A DNA stretch of 64,000 nt from Stutzerimonas stutzeri (GTDB lineage Bacteria; Pseudomonadota; Gammaproteobacteria; Pseudomonadales; Pseudomonadaceae): NCBI RefSeq assembly GCF_015291885.1, contig NZ_CP036186.1, positions 2,307,001-2,371,000 on the forward strand, given 5' to 3'. Position numbers and translations under genes: made by a program. Position 1 is the first letter of the stretch, and the number at the start of each line of letters is the position of its first letter. A model generated the notes under the pieces. That model worked only from the letters and a program-made list of their open reading frames with translations. It had not been told where the DNA came from and made no database searches. Below, piece by piece: positions 47,498-56,682 of the stretch.

Positions 47498-49024
47498 ATG
47501 ACTTCCTTGCCCAATCTCGACCAACTAACACCTGAGCAACTGCGCGCACTGGCCGCGCAGTTGCTCACGCAGGTCGATTCGATGGGCAAAAAGATCCACC
47601 GTGATCAAACCATCATCGAGCAGCTCACCCACGAAATCGCCTGGTTCAAGCGCCACAAGTTCGCCAAGCGTAGCGAGCAACTAAGCCCTGAACAGGGCAG
47701 CCTGCTGGATGATTTGCTCGACACGGACATCGCCGCCATCGAGGCGGAACTGAAAACCCTCAATCCTCCGGCGGCTCCGGCTGAACCCCGCCAACAGCCC
47801 AAGCGCGCGCCGCTGCCAGCCCAGTTTCCGCGTACTGTGATCCGTCACGAGCCGCAGAACACTCAATGCGCCTGCGGCTGCCCGCTGCAACGCATCGGCG
47901 AAGACATCAGCGAAAAGCTGGATTACACGCCTGGCGTGTTCACCGTCGAACAGCATGTGCGTGGCAAGTGGGCCTGCCGCCAGTGCGAAACATTGATCCA
48001 GGCGCCGGTACCAGCCCAGGTGATCGACAAGGGCATCCCCACCGCCGGCCTTCTGGCTCACGTGATGGTGGCCAAATTCGCCGACCACTTGCCGCTATAT
48101 CGGCAAGAGAAAATCTTTGGCCGTGCCGGCCTGGCCATCGCTCGCTCGACACTGGCGCAGTGGGTCGGACAAACCGGCGTGCAGCTCCAGCCGCTAGTCG
48201 ATGCCCTGCGCGAAGCCGTGCTGGGCCAACGCGTGATCCACGCTGACGAAACCCCGGTGCAAATGCTCACCCCAGGCGAGAAGAAAACCCATCGGGCTTA
48301 CGTCTGGGCCTACAGCACCACACCCTTCGCCGATCTGAAGGCCGTGGTGTATGACTTCAGTCCCAGCCGTGCCGGCGAGCATGCGCGCAATTTTCTTGGT
48401 CAGTGGAATGGCAAGCTGGTCTGCGACGACTTCGCTGGCTACAAGGCCAGCTTCGAGCAAGGCATTACCGAAATCGGCTGCATGGCCCACGCCCGCCGCA
48501 AATTTTTCGATCTGCACTCAGCGAACAAAAGCCAGTTAGCCGAACAGGCGCTGCACTCCATTGCCGGGCTGTATGAAATCGAGCGGCAAGCACGGCACAT
48601 GAGCGATGAAGAACGCTGGCGAATACGCCAGGAAAAGTCTTCACCGATCCTCGATGCGCTGCATGACTGGATGCTGGCCCAGCATGATCGGGTGCCCAAT
48701 GGATCAGCCACGGCAAAAGCCCTGGATTACAGCCTAAAACGCTGGCTAGCGCTGACGCGCTATCTGGAAGATGGAGCCGTGCCCATCGACAACAATCAGG
48801 TCGAGAACCAGATTCGTCCATGGGCCCTGGGGCGCTCGAACTGGTTGTTTGCCGGGTCGCTACGCAGCGGCAAACGCGCGGCGGCGATCATGAGCCTGAT
48901 CCAGTCGGCCCGCATGAACGGGCATGATCCGTATGCCTATCTCAAGGACGTGCTGACACGCCTGCCGACGCAACGGGCGAGTGAGGTCGGCCAACTGCTG
49001 CCGCATCAGTGGGCGCCTGCCTGA
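47498..49024 (+). CDS. tnpC: IS66-family transposase TnpC
   Basis: A 508-residue DDE transposase. The N-terminal coiled coil (about 20-55) is followed by a region with HKFAKRSEQLSPEQ and a zinc-finger CACGCPLQ / WACRQCETL. The catalytic domain has RVIHADETPVQML (Asp), LVCDDFAGYKASF (Asp), IGCMAHARRKFFDLH and IDNNQVENQIRPWALGRSNW (Glu). The C-terminal helical tail MSLIQSARMNGHDPYAYLKD is conserved. Intact. Confidence 0.96.
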   Translation: MTSLPNLDQLTPEQLRALAAQLLTQVDSMGKKIHRDQTIIEQLTHEIAWFKRHKFAKRSEQLSPEQGSLLDDLLDTDIAAIEAELKTLNPPAAPAEPRQQPKRAPLPAQFPRTVIRHEPQNTQCACGCPLQRIGEDISEKLDYTPGVFTVEQHVRGKWACRQCETLIQAPVPAQVIDKGIPTAGLLAHVMVAKFADHLPLYRQEKIFGRAGLAIARSTLAQWVGQTGVQLQPLVDALREAVLGQRVIHADETPVQMLTPGEKKTHRAYVWAYSTTPFADLKAVVYDFSPSRAGEHARNFLGQWNGKLVCDDFAGYKASFEQGITEIGCMAHARRKFFDLHSANKSQLAEQALHSIAGLYEIERQARHMSDEERWRIRQEKSSPILDALHDWMLAQHDRVPNGSATAKALDYSLKRWLALTRYLEDGAVPIDNNQVENQIRPWALGRSNWLFAGSLRSGKRAAAIMSLIQSARMNGHDPYAYLKDVLTRLPTQRASEVGQLLPHQWAPA

Positions 49025-49055
49025 GTCGCGCAAGGTGAGTTCGGCGTACGCTTAC

Positions 49056-49063
49056 GCACGATC
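49056..49063. repeat. Target-site duplication, right copy (IS66 element)
   Basis: GCACGATC, identical to 46679-46686; removing one copy with the IS restores the maturase frame. Confidence 0.92.
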
Positions 49064-49287
49064 TGGATTGGGCCAGGATTCAACAAACCGTTCGGAAAAC
49101 GCAGCTAAAGATTGCGCAGGCAACTGGGGAAGGTGACTGGCGCAGGGTTAAACGCCTGCAACGACTGCTGACCCACTCGTTCTATGGCCGCTGTCTGGCT
49201 GTAAGGCGAGTCACGGAGAACCGGGGTCGCAAGACGCCGGGTGTCGATGGAGAAACCTGGGGAACGCCTCAGGCCAAGCTCCAGGCC

Positions 49288-50736
49288 GTGGGACGTCTGT
49301 CGAAAAAGCGAGGCTATCGGCCCAAGCCGCTACGGCGGGTATGGATACCGAAGCCCGGCAAGCCAGAGAAACGCCCACTGGGTATCCCGACGATGTTGGA
49401 TCGGGCCATGCAGGCGCTGTATCTGCAAGCGTTGGAACCTGTAATCGAAAGCACCAGCGATCCGAAATCCTATGGATTTCGCCCGGATCGTTCGACTGCT
49501 GACGCAATGGTCGAGCTTTTCCACCTGCTGTCGCCGCAAACGGCGCCGGTCTGGATTCTGGAAGGGGACATCAAAGGTTTCTTCGACAACATTAACCATG
49601 AATGGCTGTGCCGGAATGTTCCGATGGACAGGACGGTGCTGCGCAAGTGGTTGAAGGCCGGGGTTATCGACCGGCGACAACTCATGGCTACGGAGGCCGG
49701 GACGCCGCAGGGAGGGATTATCTCGCCCTGTCTGGCAAACGCTACCCTGAATGGTCTGGAGACCCAGCTGAAGCGCCATCTGGCGCAGAAACTGGGTGTC
49801 ATGAAGGCCCGAAAGATCAAGGTGCAGTGTGTGCGCTACGCGGATGACTTCGTCGTAACTGCAGCCTCGAAAGAACTGCTGGAGGAAGAAGTCAAACCTT
49901 GGGTAGAGCAATTCCTGTCGGTACGAGGGGTTGCGCTTTCACGGGAGAAAACGCAGACCGTACATATCCACCAAGGCTTCGATTTTCTGGGGTGGAATTT
50001 CAGGAAGTACGTGCCGAAATCGCCGTATAGGAACGCCAAGCTGCTGATCAAACCCTCGAAGAAGAACGTTATGGCGTTTTATCGGAAAGTAGGCGAGATC
50101 ATCAAAAACAGCGGGGCACTGACGCAGGAAGCGTTGATCGGCCAGCTGAACCCGGTACTGAAGGGGTGGGCGCAATACCACTCCCCGGTCGTGGCAAAAC
50201 AGACCTTCAGCAAGCTGGATAGCTTGATTTTCTGGCGACTCTGGAGGTGGGCGAAGCGGAGGCACTCGAAGAAGTCGGCTGACTGGATCAGGAATAAATA
50301 CTTCCGATCCATAGGCGGGCAGAACTGGGTGTTTGCGCATCCCTACAAGAATGGCAAGGGAGAACAGCAGTTCCGGCGGCTATATAGGCTGGCGGAAACC
50401 GCAATCGTGCGTCACAAGCGTTTACCGGGTGAGTATCAGCCATACGACGCGACGCACGAGTTGAAGTGGGAAGCGCTGAGGGTCAAACGGATGCAGCACA
50501 AGCTGCGTTATCGGGGGCAAATACTCAGCATCTTCCGCAGACAGAAGGGGCTTTGTGCCCTGTGCGGGCATGCGATCAGCAAGGAGACCGGTTGGCACGA
50601 CCATCACGTCATCAGGCGTGTGGACGGCGGACCGGATACCTTGAGCAATCGCGTGCTGCTTCATCCCAACTGTCATGCGCTGGTGCACAGCCGGCGTGAA
50701 AAGGTAACTCTGCGATACGGTGGTCTGGAATGTTAA
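49288..50736 (+). CDS. ltrA: Group II intron reverse transcriptase/maturase, 5'-truncated by IS66
   Basis: This frame is open from 49064 right after the IS; the first usual start is GTG 49288, giving 482 residues and missing about 97 N-terminal ones of the original 579-residue protein. RT blocks: RPLGIPTMLDRAMQALYLQA, SYGFRPDRSTADA, WILEGDIKGFFDNINHEWL, GTPQGGIISPCLANATLNGL and the active-site VRYADDFVVTA. Maturase domain X (LIGQLNPVLKGWAQYHSPVV) and a C-terminal HNH endonuclease (CALCGH, WHDHHVIRRVDGG, LLHPNCHALVH) follow. Catalytic residues are complete, but loss of the RT-0 region probably weakens RNA binding. Confidence 0.9.
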   Translation: MGRLSKKRGYRPKPLRRVWIPKPGKPEKRPLGIPTMLDRAMQALYLQALEPVIESTSDPKSYGFRPDRSTADAMVELFHLLSPQTAPVWILEGDIKGFFDNINHEWLCRNVPMDRTVLRKWLKAGVIDRRQLMATEAGTPQGGIISPCLANATLNGLETQLKRHLAQKLGVMKARKIKVQCVRYADDFVVTAASKELLEEEVKPWVEQFLSVRGVALSREKTQTVHIHQGFDFLGWNFRKYVPKSPYRNAKLLIKPSKKNVMAFYRKVGEIIKNSGALTQEALIGQLNPVLKGWAQYHSPVVAKQTFSKLDSLIFWRLWRWAKRRHSKKSADWIRNKYFRSIGGQNWVFAHPYKNGKGEQQFRRLYRLAETAIVRHKRLPGEYQPYDATHELKWEALRVKRMQHKLRYRGQILSIFRRQKGLCALCGHAISKETGWHDHHVIRRVDGGPDTLSNRVLLHPNCHALVHSRREKVTLRYGGLEC

Positions 50737-50787
50737 GATCACGCGACATTGTTGCCGGTCAGCCATCAGCTGACTTTTCGTAAACTT

Positions 50788-50862
50788 GAGCCGTATGCGG
50801 TGAAAGCCGCACGTACGGTTCTTAGGGGGGGACGGGCCAGTAATGGCCTGTCCCTACCCGAC
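50788..50862 (+). ncRNA. Group II intron domains V and VI (3' end of ribozyme)
   Basis: Domain V is the 34-nt hairpin 50788-50821, GAGCCGTATGCGG / TGAAA / GCCGCACGTACGGTTC, with the AGC triad and GAAA-type loop. Domain VI follows: GGGACGGGCCA pairs with TGGCCTGTCCC. The unpaired A at 50856, seventh from the 3' end, is a good branch point. The intron closes with ..CCCGAC at 50862, fitting the AY rule. Confidence 0.88.
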
Positions 50863-50910
50863 ATTTGGCCGGCCTACCCTGAGCCGCACTCGCTGATCGT
50901 TAAGGACATC

Positions 50911-52578
50911 ATGAGCAAGCCCGAGACTACCGCAGCCACCAATTTCCTTCGCCCCATCGTTCAGGCCGACCTGGACGCCGGCAAGCACGCCAAGATCGTC
51001 ACTCGTTTCCCGCCGGAGCCCAATGGCTACCTGCATATCGGCCACGCCAAGTCGATCTGCCTGAACTTCGGCCTGGCTCAGGAGTTTGGCGGCGCCTGCA
51101 ATCTGCGTTTTGATGACACCAATCCGGCCAAGGAAGACCAGGAATACATCGACGCGATCAAGAGTGATGTGCAGTGGCTGGGCTTTCAGTGGGCTGGTGA
51201 GGAGCATTACGCCTCCGACTATTTTGACCAGTTGTACGCATGGGCGGTCCACCTGATCGAGACGGGCAAGGCCTATGTCTGCGACCTGACGCCGGAGCAG
51301 GCCCGCGAGTATCGCGGAAGCCTGACCGAGCCGGGCAAGAACAGTCCGTTCCGTGAGCGCTCCGCAGAAGAAAACCTCGATCTGTTCGCGCGCATGAAAG
51401 CCGGCGAATTCCCGGATGGTGCCCGTGCGCTGCGGGCGAAGATCGACATGGCTTCGCCCAACATGAACTTGCGCGATCCGATCCTCTATCGCATTCGTCA
51501 TGCTCACCACCATCAGACCGGTGACAAGTGGTGTATCTATCCGAGCTACGATTTCACTCATGGGCAGTCGGATGCCATCGAAGGCATCACGCATTCGATC
51601 TGCACACTGGAGTTCGAGGATCACCGTCCGTTGTACGAGTGGTTCCTGGCCAACCTGCCGGTGCCAGCGCAGCCGCGTCAGTACGAATTCGCGCGCCTCA
51701 ATCTGAACTACACCATCACCAGCAAGCGCAAGCTCAAGCAGCTGGTCGATGAGAAGCATGTGAGTGGCTGGGACGATCCACGCATGTCGACGCTTTCGGG
51801 CTTTCGTCGTCGCGGTTACACCCCGGCGTCGATCCGTAATTTCTGCGACATGATCGGCGTGAATCGCGCGGGGGGCGTCGTCGACATCGGCATGCTGGAG
51901 TTCGCCATCCGCGAAGATCTTGATGCCAATGCAGCCCGTGCAATGTGCGTGCTCAAGCCTCTCAAGGTGGTGATTACCAACTACCCGGAAGGCCAGGTCG
52001 AAAACCTCGAGCTGCCTCGCCATCCCAAGCAGGACATGGGTGTGCGGATGCTGCCATTCAGCCGGGAAATCTACATCGACGCCGGCGACTTCGAGGAAGT
52101 CCCGCCGGCTGGGTTCAAGCGGTTGATTCCGGGTGGCGAAGTCCGCCTGCGCGGCAGCTACGTGATCCGTGCCGATGAAGCCGTGAAGGATGATCAGGGC
52201 AATATCATCGAGCTGCGCTGCTCCTATGACGAGAACACTCTCGGCAAGAATCCGGAGGGGCGCAAGGTCAAGGGCGTGATCCACTGGGTGCCAGCAGCCG
52301 AGAGCGTCGAGTGCGAAGTGCGTTTGTACGATCGGCTGTTTCGTTCGGCCAATCCGGAAAAGGACGAGGAGGGCGGTAGCTTCCTCGACAACATCAATCC
52401 GGAGTCGCTGGTGGTGCTCAAGGGTTGCCGTGCCGAGCCGTCGCTGGCCAGTGCCGAGCCTGAAGAACGGTTCCAGTTTGAGCGCGAAGGCTATTTCTGC
52501 GCCGACATGAAGGACAGCAGGCCCGGCGCGCCCGTGTTCAACCGCACCGTCACGTTGCGTGACTCCTGGGGCCAATGA
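50911..52578 (+). CDS. glnS: Glutamine-tRNA ligase GlnS
   Basis: A 555-residue class I aminoacyl-tRNA synthetase. HIGH motif: [15 protein letters not shown] (about residues 34-48). The KMSKS counterpart is [12 protein letters not shown], as in GlnRS. The acceptor-end and anticodon-binding beta barrels are complete ([20 protein letters not shown]). Start at ATG 50911 ([17 protein letters not shown]), after TTAAGGACATC; the frame is open from 50749 in the intron tail but that is not coding. It overlaps cysS by 4 bp and lies 48 bp past the intron's 3' end, so its expression depends on splicing, read-through, or a promoter within the intron. Confidence 0.97.
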   Translation: MSKPETTAATNFLRPIVQADLDAGKHAKIVTRFPPEPNGYLHIGHAKSICLNFGLAQEFGGACNLRFDDTNPAKEDQEYIDAIKSDVQWLGFQWAGEEHYASDYFDQLYAWAVHLIETGKAYVCDLTPEQAREYRGSLTEPGKNSPFRERSAEENLDLFARMKAGEFPDGARALRAKIDMASPNMNLRDPILYRIRHAHHHQTGDKWCIYPSYDFTHGQSDAIEGITHSICTLEFEDHRPLYEWFLANLPVPAQPRQYEFARLNLNYTITSKRKLKQLVDEKHVSGWDDPRMSTLSGFRRRGYTPASIRNFCDMIGVNRAGGVVDIGMLEFAIREDLDANAARAMCVLKPLKVVITNYPEGQVENLELPRHPKQDMGVRMLPFSREIYIDAGDFEEVPPAGFKRLIPGGEVRLRGSYVIRADEAVKDDQGNIIELRCSYDENTLGKNPEGRKVKGVIHWVPAAESVECEVRLYDRLFRSANPEKDEEGGSFLDNINPESLVVLKGCRAEPSLASAEPEERFQFEREGYFCADMKDSRPGAPVFNRTVTLRDSWGQ

Positions 52579-53963
52579 TGGCGTTGTCGATCTACAACAC
52601 CCTGAGCAAGACCAAGGAAGCCTTCCACCCGCTGGAAGGCAACAAGGTGCGTATGTACGTCTGTGGCATGACGGTCTATGACTTCTGCCACATCGGTCAT
52701 GCACGGGTGATGGTCGCGTTCGACGTGGTCACCCGTTGGCTGCGCCACCGCGGCTACGACGTGACCTACGTGCGTAACATCACCGACATCGACGACAAGA
52801 TCATCCGCCGTGCCAGCGAAAACGGCGAGCCGTTCCAGGCGCTGGTCGAGAGAATGATCGCCGCCATGCACGAGGACGAAACTCGCCTCAACGTACTGCG
52901 TCCGGATATCGAGCCACGTGCGACCGACCATATCGCCGGCATGCACACGATGATCCAGACGCTCATCGACAAGGGCTTCGCCTATGCGCCGGGCAATGGT
53001 GATGTCTATTACCGGGTCGGCAAGTTCGTCGGTTACGGCAAGCTGTCGCGGCGCAAGATCGAGGACCTTAAGATCGGCGCGCGCATCGAGGTCGATGAGG
53101 CCAAGGAAGATCCACTGGATTTCGTGCTGTGGAAGGGCGCCAAGCCAGGTGAACCGAGCTGGGATTCGCCCTGGGGTGCCGGTCGTCCGGGCTGGCATAT
53201 CGAATGCTCGGTGATGTCGACCTGCTGCCTAGGCGAGACCTTCGACATTCATGGCGGTGGTCCGGATCTGGTGTTCCCGCACCACGAGAACGAGATCGCG
53301 CAGAGCGAAGCGGCTACCGGCAAGCAGTACGCCAATGCCTGGATGCACGCCGGCGCTGTGCGCGTCGATGGCGAGAAGATGTCCAAGAGCCTGGGCAACT
53401 TCTTCACCATTCGGGAAGTGCTGGAAAAGTACCATCCTGAGGTGGTGCGCTATCTGCTGGTTTCCAGCCACTATCGCAGCCCAATCAACTACTCCGAAGA
53501 CAGCTTGCGCGAAGCCAAGGGCGCCCTGGAGCGCTTCTACAACGGCCTCAAGGGCCTGCCTGAGGCGACGCCGGGCGGCGGCGACGAGTTCATCGCGCGC
53601 TTCGGCGTGGCGATGGACGACGACTTCAACTCGCCGGAAGCCTGCGCGGTGCTGTTCGAGATGATCCGTGAGGTGAACCGTCTGCGTGAGTCTGATCTGG
53701 CCGCAGCTGCGGCGCTGGCTGCGCGCCTCAAGGAATTGGCTGGTGTATTGGGCGTGCTGCAGCTTGAGCCTGAAGCCTTCCTGCAGGCTGGTGGGGCGGG
53801 CAAGGTCGATGCCACCGAGGTCGAGGCGTTGATCGCTGCGCGCCTCACGGCTCGAGCTGAAAAGAACTGGGCCGAATCCGATCGTATCCGTGAACAGCTC
53901 ACCGCGATGGGGGTGGTGCTGGAGGATGGCAAAGGCGGAACGACCTGGCGGCTGGCTGAATAA
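52575..53963 (+). CDS. cysS: Cysteine-tRNA ligase CysS
   Basis: A 462-residue class I synthetase. [20 protein letters not shown] carries the zinc-ligand Cys and the HIGH motif, [20 protein letters not shown] adds zinc ligands, and [16 protein letters not shown] is the KMSKS loop. Tandem ATGs at 52575 and 52578 follow the glnS end, the first one overlapping its stop codon. Co-transcribed with glnS; a strong terminator follows. Confidence 0.96.
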   Translation: MMALSIYNTLSKTKEAFHPLEGNKVRMYVCGMTVYDFCHIGHARVMVAFDVVTRWLRHRGYDVTYVRNITDIDDKIIRRASENGEPFQALVERMIAAMHEDETRLNVLRPDIEPRATDHIAGMHTMIQTLIDKGFAYAPGNGDVYYRVGKFVGYGKLSRRKIEDLKIGARIEVDEAKEDPLDFVLWKGAKPGEPSWDSPWGAGRPGWHIECSVMSTCCLGETFDIHGGGPDLVFPHHENEIAQSEAATGKQYANAWMHAGAVRVDGEKMSKSLGNFFTIREVLEKYHPEVVRYLLVSSHYRSPINYSEDSLREAKGALERFYNGLKGLPEATPGGGDEFIARFGVAMDDDFNSPEACAVLFEMIREVNRLRESDLAAAAALAARLKELAGVLGVLQLEPEAFLQAGGAGKVDATEVEALIAARLTARAEKNWAESDRIREQLTAMGVVLEDGKGGTTWRLAE

Positions 53964-53971
53964 AGAGGCAA

Positions 53972-53999
53972 AAAAACGGCACCGAAAGGTGCCGTTTTT
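53972..53999. terminator. Bidirectional terminator cysS/folD
   Basis: AAAAACGGCACC / GAAA / GGTGCCGTTTTT, between convergent genes. Confidence 0.95.
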
Positions 54000-54015
54000 G
54001 TTTCAGTGTCCGGGG

Positions 54016-54870
54016 TTAGTTGTGTAGATGCTCGGCAGCGTGCAGGGTGTTTTCCAGCAGGCAGGCGCGAGTCATGGGACCTACGCCACCCGGGACCGGA
54101 GTAATCCAGGCAGCGCGTTTGCTGGCTGGCCCGAACTCCACATCACCCAGCAGGCGGCCGTCGGCCTGGCGATTGATGCCTACGTCGATGACGATCGCGC
54201 CAGGCTTGATCCACTCGCCCTTCACCAAGCCGGTGATGCCCGTTGCCACCACCACCAGATCGGCACGACGGACGTGCTCTTCGAGATTGCGGGTGAAGCG
54301 ATGGGTCACGGTGGTGGTGCACCCAGCCAAGAGCAGCTCCAGCGCCATCGGACGACCGACAATGTTGGATGCGCCCACGACGACCGCATCTAGACCATGC
54401 AGATCCACGCCGGTGCTCTCCAGCAGCGTGATGATCCCCTTCGGCGTGCATGGGCGCAGCAGAGGCATGCGCTGAACGAGACGGCCGACGTTGTAGGGAT
54501 GGAAACCGTCCACGTCCTTGTCCGGGCGGATGCGTTCTAGCAGCTGCGACGCATCAAGATGCTTGGGCAGTGGCAGCTGAACGAGAATGCCGTCGATGGA
54601 AGCGTCGTCGTTGAGCTGATCGATCAGCGCCAGCAAATCCTCCTGACGGGTATCGCTCGGAAGGTCATGGGCCACGGAGTTGAAGCCCACCTCCTCACAA
54701 TCCTTGCGCTTGTGCGCTACGTAAACTTGGGAGGCTGGGTCGCTGCCCACCAGAATCACGGCGAGGCCGGGCGCGCGGAGCCCTTGGGCGCGACGTTCGG
54801 CAACACGACCGGAGATCTGTTGGCGAATGTTGGCAGCAATCGTTTTACCGTCGATCAGTTTTGCGGTCAT
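54016..54870 (-). CDS. folD: Bifunctional methylenetetrahydrofolate dehydrogenase / cyclohydrolase FolD
   Basis: A 284-residue enzyme of one-carbon metabolism. The substrate site is [16 protein letters not shown] with the catalytic Lys (Y-x3-K), and the QLPLPKHL motif follows. The Rossmann domain is [18 protein letters not shown], and [19 protein letters not shown] closes the protein. Length is usual. It is divergent from the tRNA operon, with a 276-bp gap that contains the tRNA promoter. Confidence 0.96.
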   Translation of the reverse strand: MTAKLIDGKTIAANIRQQISGRVAERRAQGLRAPGLAVILVGSDPASQVYVAHKRKDCEEVGFNSVAHDLPSDTRQEDLLALIDQLNDDASIDGILVQLPLPKHLDASQLLERIRPDKDVDGFHPYNVGRLVQRMPLLRPCTPKGIITLLESTGVDLHGLDAVVVGASNIVGRPMALELLLAGCTTTVTHRFTRNLEEHVRRADLVVVATGITGLVKGEWIKPGAIVIDVGINRQADGRLLGDVEFGPASKRAAWITPVPGGVGPMTRACLLENTLHAAEHLHN

Positions 54871-55005
54871 GACGCTTGGTTAACCATTAGGAGAGGACTT
54901 GGAAAGGGCGCGTATTCTCGCATGTCGCGGCGATGTGGCAAAGGCGAAGCGGCTACCGGCACCTGTAACTCCTTTATCTAACTGAAATTTTTTTTGAAAT
55001 TGCTG

Positions 55006-55032
55006 TTGACGAGTGTTTGGAGCCTCTATAAC
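55006..55032 (+). promoter_or_regulatory. tRNA operon promoter
   Basis: TTGACG (55006-55011) and TATAAC (55027-55032) are separated by 15 bp and followed by a GC-rich segment, as usual for stringently controlled stable-RNA promoters. About 110 bp of leader precedes tRNA-Arg. Confidence 0.6.
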
Positions 55033-55146
55033 ATTCGCCCCGCTTGTCGAGCACAGCCTGCTGCTGGGTAAGATGGCTTTCGAAGAAGGTGACTTCTTCT
55101 AGAGCCGGAGCTTTAAAGTCTGCGCTCCGAACAGAATGCAGATAAA

Positions 55147-55223
55147 GCGCCCGTAGCTCAGTTGGATAGAGCATCCGCCTTCTAAGCGGATGGTCGCAGG
55201 TTCGAGTCCTGCCGGGTGCGCCA
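55147..55223 (+). tRNA. tRNA-Arg (UCU)
   Basis: 77 nt with encoded CCA. The acceptor stem GCGCCCG pairs with CGGGTGC, the T loop is GGTTCGAGTCC, and the anticodon TCT is at 55181-55183. First of three tRNA genes. Confidence 0.96.
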
Positions 55224-55255
55224 TTTCGGGCTCTGGCACAAGCAAATGCAATATG

Positions 55256-55331
55256 GTGGGCGTAGCTCAGTTGGTAGAGCACAGGATTGTGGCTCCTGGT
55301 GTCGAGGGTTCGATCCCCTTCGTCCACCCCA
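55256..55331 (+). tRNA. tRNA-His (GUG)
   Basis: 76 nt with encoded CCA. The anticodon GTG is at 55289-55291. A G at 55255 can serve as the G-1 residue specific to tRNA-His, opposite C73. Acceptor stem GTGGGCG / CGTCCAC. Confidence 0.96.
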
Positions 55332-55382
55332 TATTCCAGAGAACGCCAGGCGCTGCCTGGCGTTTTCGTTTAAGCCCTGTTT

Positions 55383-55467
55383 GCGGACGTGGTGAAATTG
55401 GTAGACACACCAGATTTAGGTTCTGGCGCCGCAAGGTGTGAGAGTTCGAGTCTCTCCGTCCGCACCA
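55383..55467 (+). tRNA. tRNA-Leu (UAG)
   Basis: 85 nt with encoded CCA and a long variable arm (GCGCCGCAAGGTGT). The anticodon TAG is at 55417-55419. Last gene in the tRNA operon and the border with the accessory-looking region. Confidence 0.96.
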
Positions 55468-55479
55468 TGTAACACGCTG

Positions 55480-55504
55480 AAAGCCCCGGATTCCGGGGCT
55501 TTCG
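55480..55504 (+). terminator. Terminator of the tRNA operon
   Basis: AAAGCCCCGG / ATT / CCGGGGCTTT, 12 bp after tRNA-Leu. Confidence 0.88.
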
Positions 55505-55623
55505 CGTATCTGGGCCAAGGCAAAAGTGGGTGTATTTGTTCCCAGCGTGTTCCCAGTGATAACAAGCGTGCGGCACTGAGCGCCGCCTCCCGCCGCTACT
55601 CACCGCGTTTTATCTTGACCCAG

Positions 55624-55749
55624 CGAAGTTGGGTAATTTTGGTATTCTCCTTTTGGACGAAGTACCTCTTAAGGTAAGCAAGCAAGCCCAGTAAAACCGC
55701 GGGCTTGAGCCGCATTTCTGAAGCGCCTGACCAGAATTACCCATTTTCG
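55624..55749. repeat. 126-bp element with 20-bp inverted ends
   Basis: CGAAGTTGGGTAATTTTGGT (55624-55643) and the complement of CGAAAATGGGTAATTCTGGT (55730-55749) match at 17 of 20 positions. No coding frame is seen inside. It may be a miniature transposable element or the joined ends of a deleted one. No target duplication could be found. The stretch 55505-55969 otherwise shows no gene I can support. Confidence 0.6.
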
Positions 55750-55969
55750 AAATCGCCTCTGAAATCAGTGGGCGCGTAGAGCGTCTTAGCTGGGCCAGGA
55801 AAGGTCGGTATGCGCAGGAACCGCAGGGTTGCCACCAGTTCGGGAAACCGCTTTAGATGAGTCCGGCGTTCTTCGCGAAGCTGGAGTAAGGCGCGCCTAT
55901 AAGCTTGTATTTGCCTCGTCGCCGTTTCTGCGAGCGCGGCGGCGCATGACAGGCTGGTCGTCCTCTTCC

Positions 55970-56143
55970 TCAGAGCGCAAGCACTCCGAGGCACTCCGCA
56001 ATGTCATTGTCCCTGAATCCCTCGCCGGTAACGAACTCGGCACAGCCGCCCATGTCCAGCAGCAGCGCATACATCCAGCGCACAACGACCGCTAGGGTTT
56101 CGTGCGCCAGCGTGATAGGTGAAACGGCGTTCGACTGCGACAT
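55970..56143 (-). CDS. Small unknown protein or truncated gene
   Basis: A 57-codon frame reading MSQSNAVSPITLAHETLAVV, then VRWMYALLLDMGGCAEFVTG, then EGFRDNDIAECLGVLAL. It looks protein-like (helical, balanced composition), but the ribosome site is weak. Open frames continue in the other two phases (one ending ..FRGDFENG near 55737), so it may be the start of a longer gene broken by a frameshift. I do not know its function; the place next to a tRNA gene suggests accessory DNA. Confidence 0.4.
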   Translation of the reverse strand: MSQSNAVSPITLAHETLAVVVRWMYALLLDMGGCAEFVTGEGFRDNDIAECLGVLAL

Positions 56144-56250
56144 GGTTTAGCTGCGGCGATCCATTAGGGCTAGAGTCGCGTAGCGGTGCGACGGAGTACG
56201 GCGCGCTCATTCCGCCCGGCCCCTATGCCGCAGCCCTGGAGGGCAATGCG

Positions 56251-56682
56251 ATGAAGAAGGACAACGCGCTTTGGCGGCGAAAGCATGTTCTTGAAAGACT
56301 TGGCTTGCACACACATGCGTCGCGCTCGGCCTGGTCACATGACCTGGGTCACGCAATCGCATTCGATGCGTGGGACCATCAATGGCAACGGGATGCTGGA
56401 GGTGCTTATGCCCGCTACCCGTTACGCACGAATGGCGAGCATTACAACCTGACGGAGGCAGTTCAGAACCCCAGGCCTGGGCATACCCGCTGGCAAGGGC
56501 ACGTCGACATGCTTCTGGCAGGTGAGCGCATGCCGCGTGCGCTCGTACCGGTGGCAGTCGACCCCGACGCGAAGCCGAACAGGGGCGCAAAGGGCTGGCT
56601 TCCGCTGGCCCTGGACGGGCACGTCGAGCTCGGAAAAGATGGGGAGGTCTGGTTTTATGTGGACCGGGAGACCCCGCTTTAG
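56251..56682 (+). CDS. Hypothetical protein, accessory-region type
   Basis: A 143-residue hydrophilic protein (MKKDNALWRRKHVLERLGLH), rich in Trp, His and Arg. Other features: SRSAWSHDLGHAIAFDAWDH, YPLRTNGEHYNLTEAVQNPR, GHTRWQGHVDMLLAGERMPR and a C-terminal GHVELGKDGEVWFYVDRETP. I recognise no family with a known function, though proteins like this seem to be common near mobile elements of pseudomonads. Start ATG 56251 has GGAGG 8 bp upstream; an open extension to 56119 is less likely. It is followed by about 90 bp and the convergent AraC-type gene. Confidence 0.72.
   Translation: MKKDNALWRRKHVLERLGLHTHASRSAWSHDLGHAIAFDAWDHQWQRDAGGAYARYPLRTNGEHYNLTEAVQNPRPGHTRWQGHVDMLLAGERMPRALVPVAVDPDAKPNRGAKGWLPLALDGHVELGKDGEVWFYVDRETPL

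Larger units (their letters stand above)
46687..49055 (+). mobile_element. IS66-family insertion sequence, 2369 bp
   Basis: The ends are GTATCCGTCCGGCCAACTCA.. on the left and the complement of GTAAGCGTACGCCGAACTCA.. on the right: 27-bp inverted repeats matching at 21 positions, with the GTA/TAC tips of IS66. Three genes tnpA-tnpB-tnpC in one direction and an 8-bp duplication complete the family features. All three frames are intact. It is inserted in the maturase gene, in the same orientation as the intron and glnS. Confidence 0.95.
45565..50862 (+). mobile_element. Group II intron in the glnS 5' leader, interrupted by an IS66 element
   Basis: A retroelement of 5298 bp, or about 2921 bp without the IS and one duplicated site. 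The 5' end is GTGCGAC, matching GUGYG, and the 3' end is ..CCCGAC. Between them lie a 1-kb ribozyme region (domains I-IV, 45565-46619) in which I see no gene, a maturase gene and a C-terminal domain V/VI. EBS1, EBS2 and both IBS pair perfectly. The intron is in glnS orientation, so splicing would join 45564 to 50863 in the glnS leader. HNH and RT domains indicate a retrohoming type. Confidence 0.9.

Noticed and set aside
50854..52704. 616-codon minus-strand frame
   Set aside because: Antisense to glnS and the start of cysS; no recognisable domain.
55190..55603. Three short frames overlapping the tRNA genes (for example one reading RTERLELSHLAAPEPKSG)
   Set aside because: These are the well-known spurious proteins that arise from translating tRNA genes and their complements.
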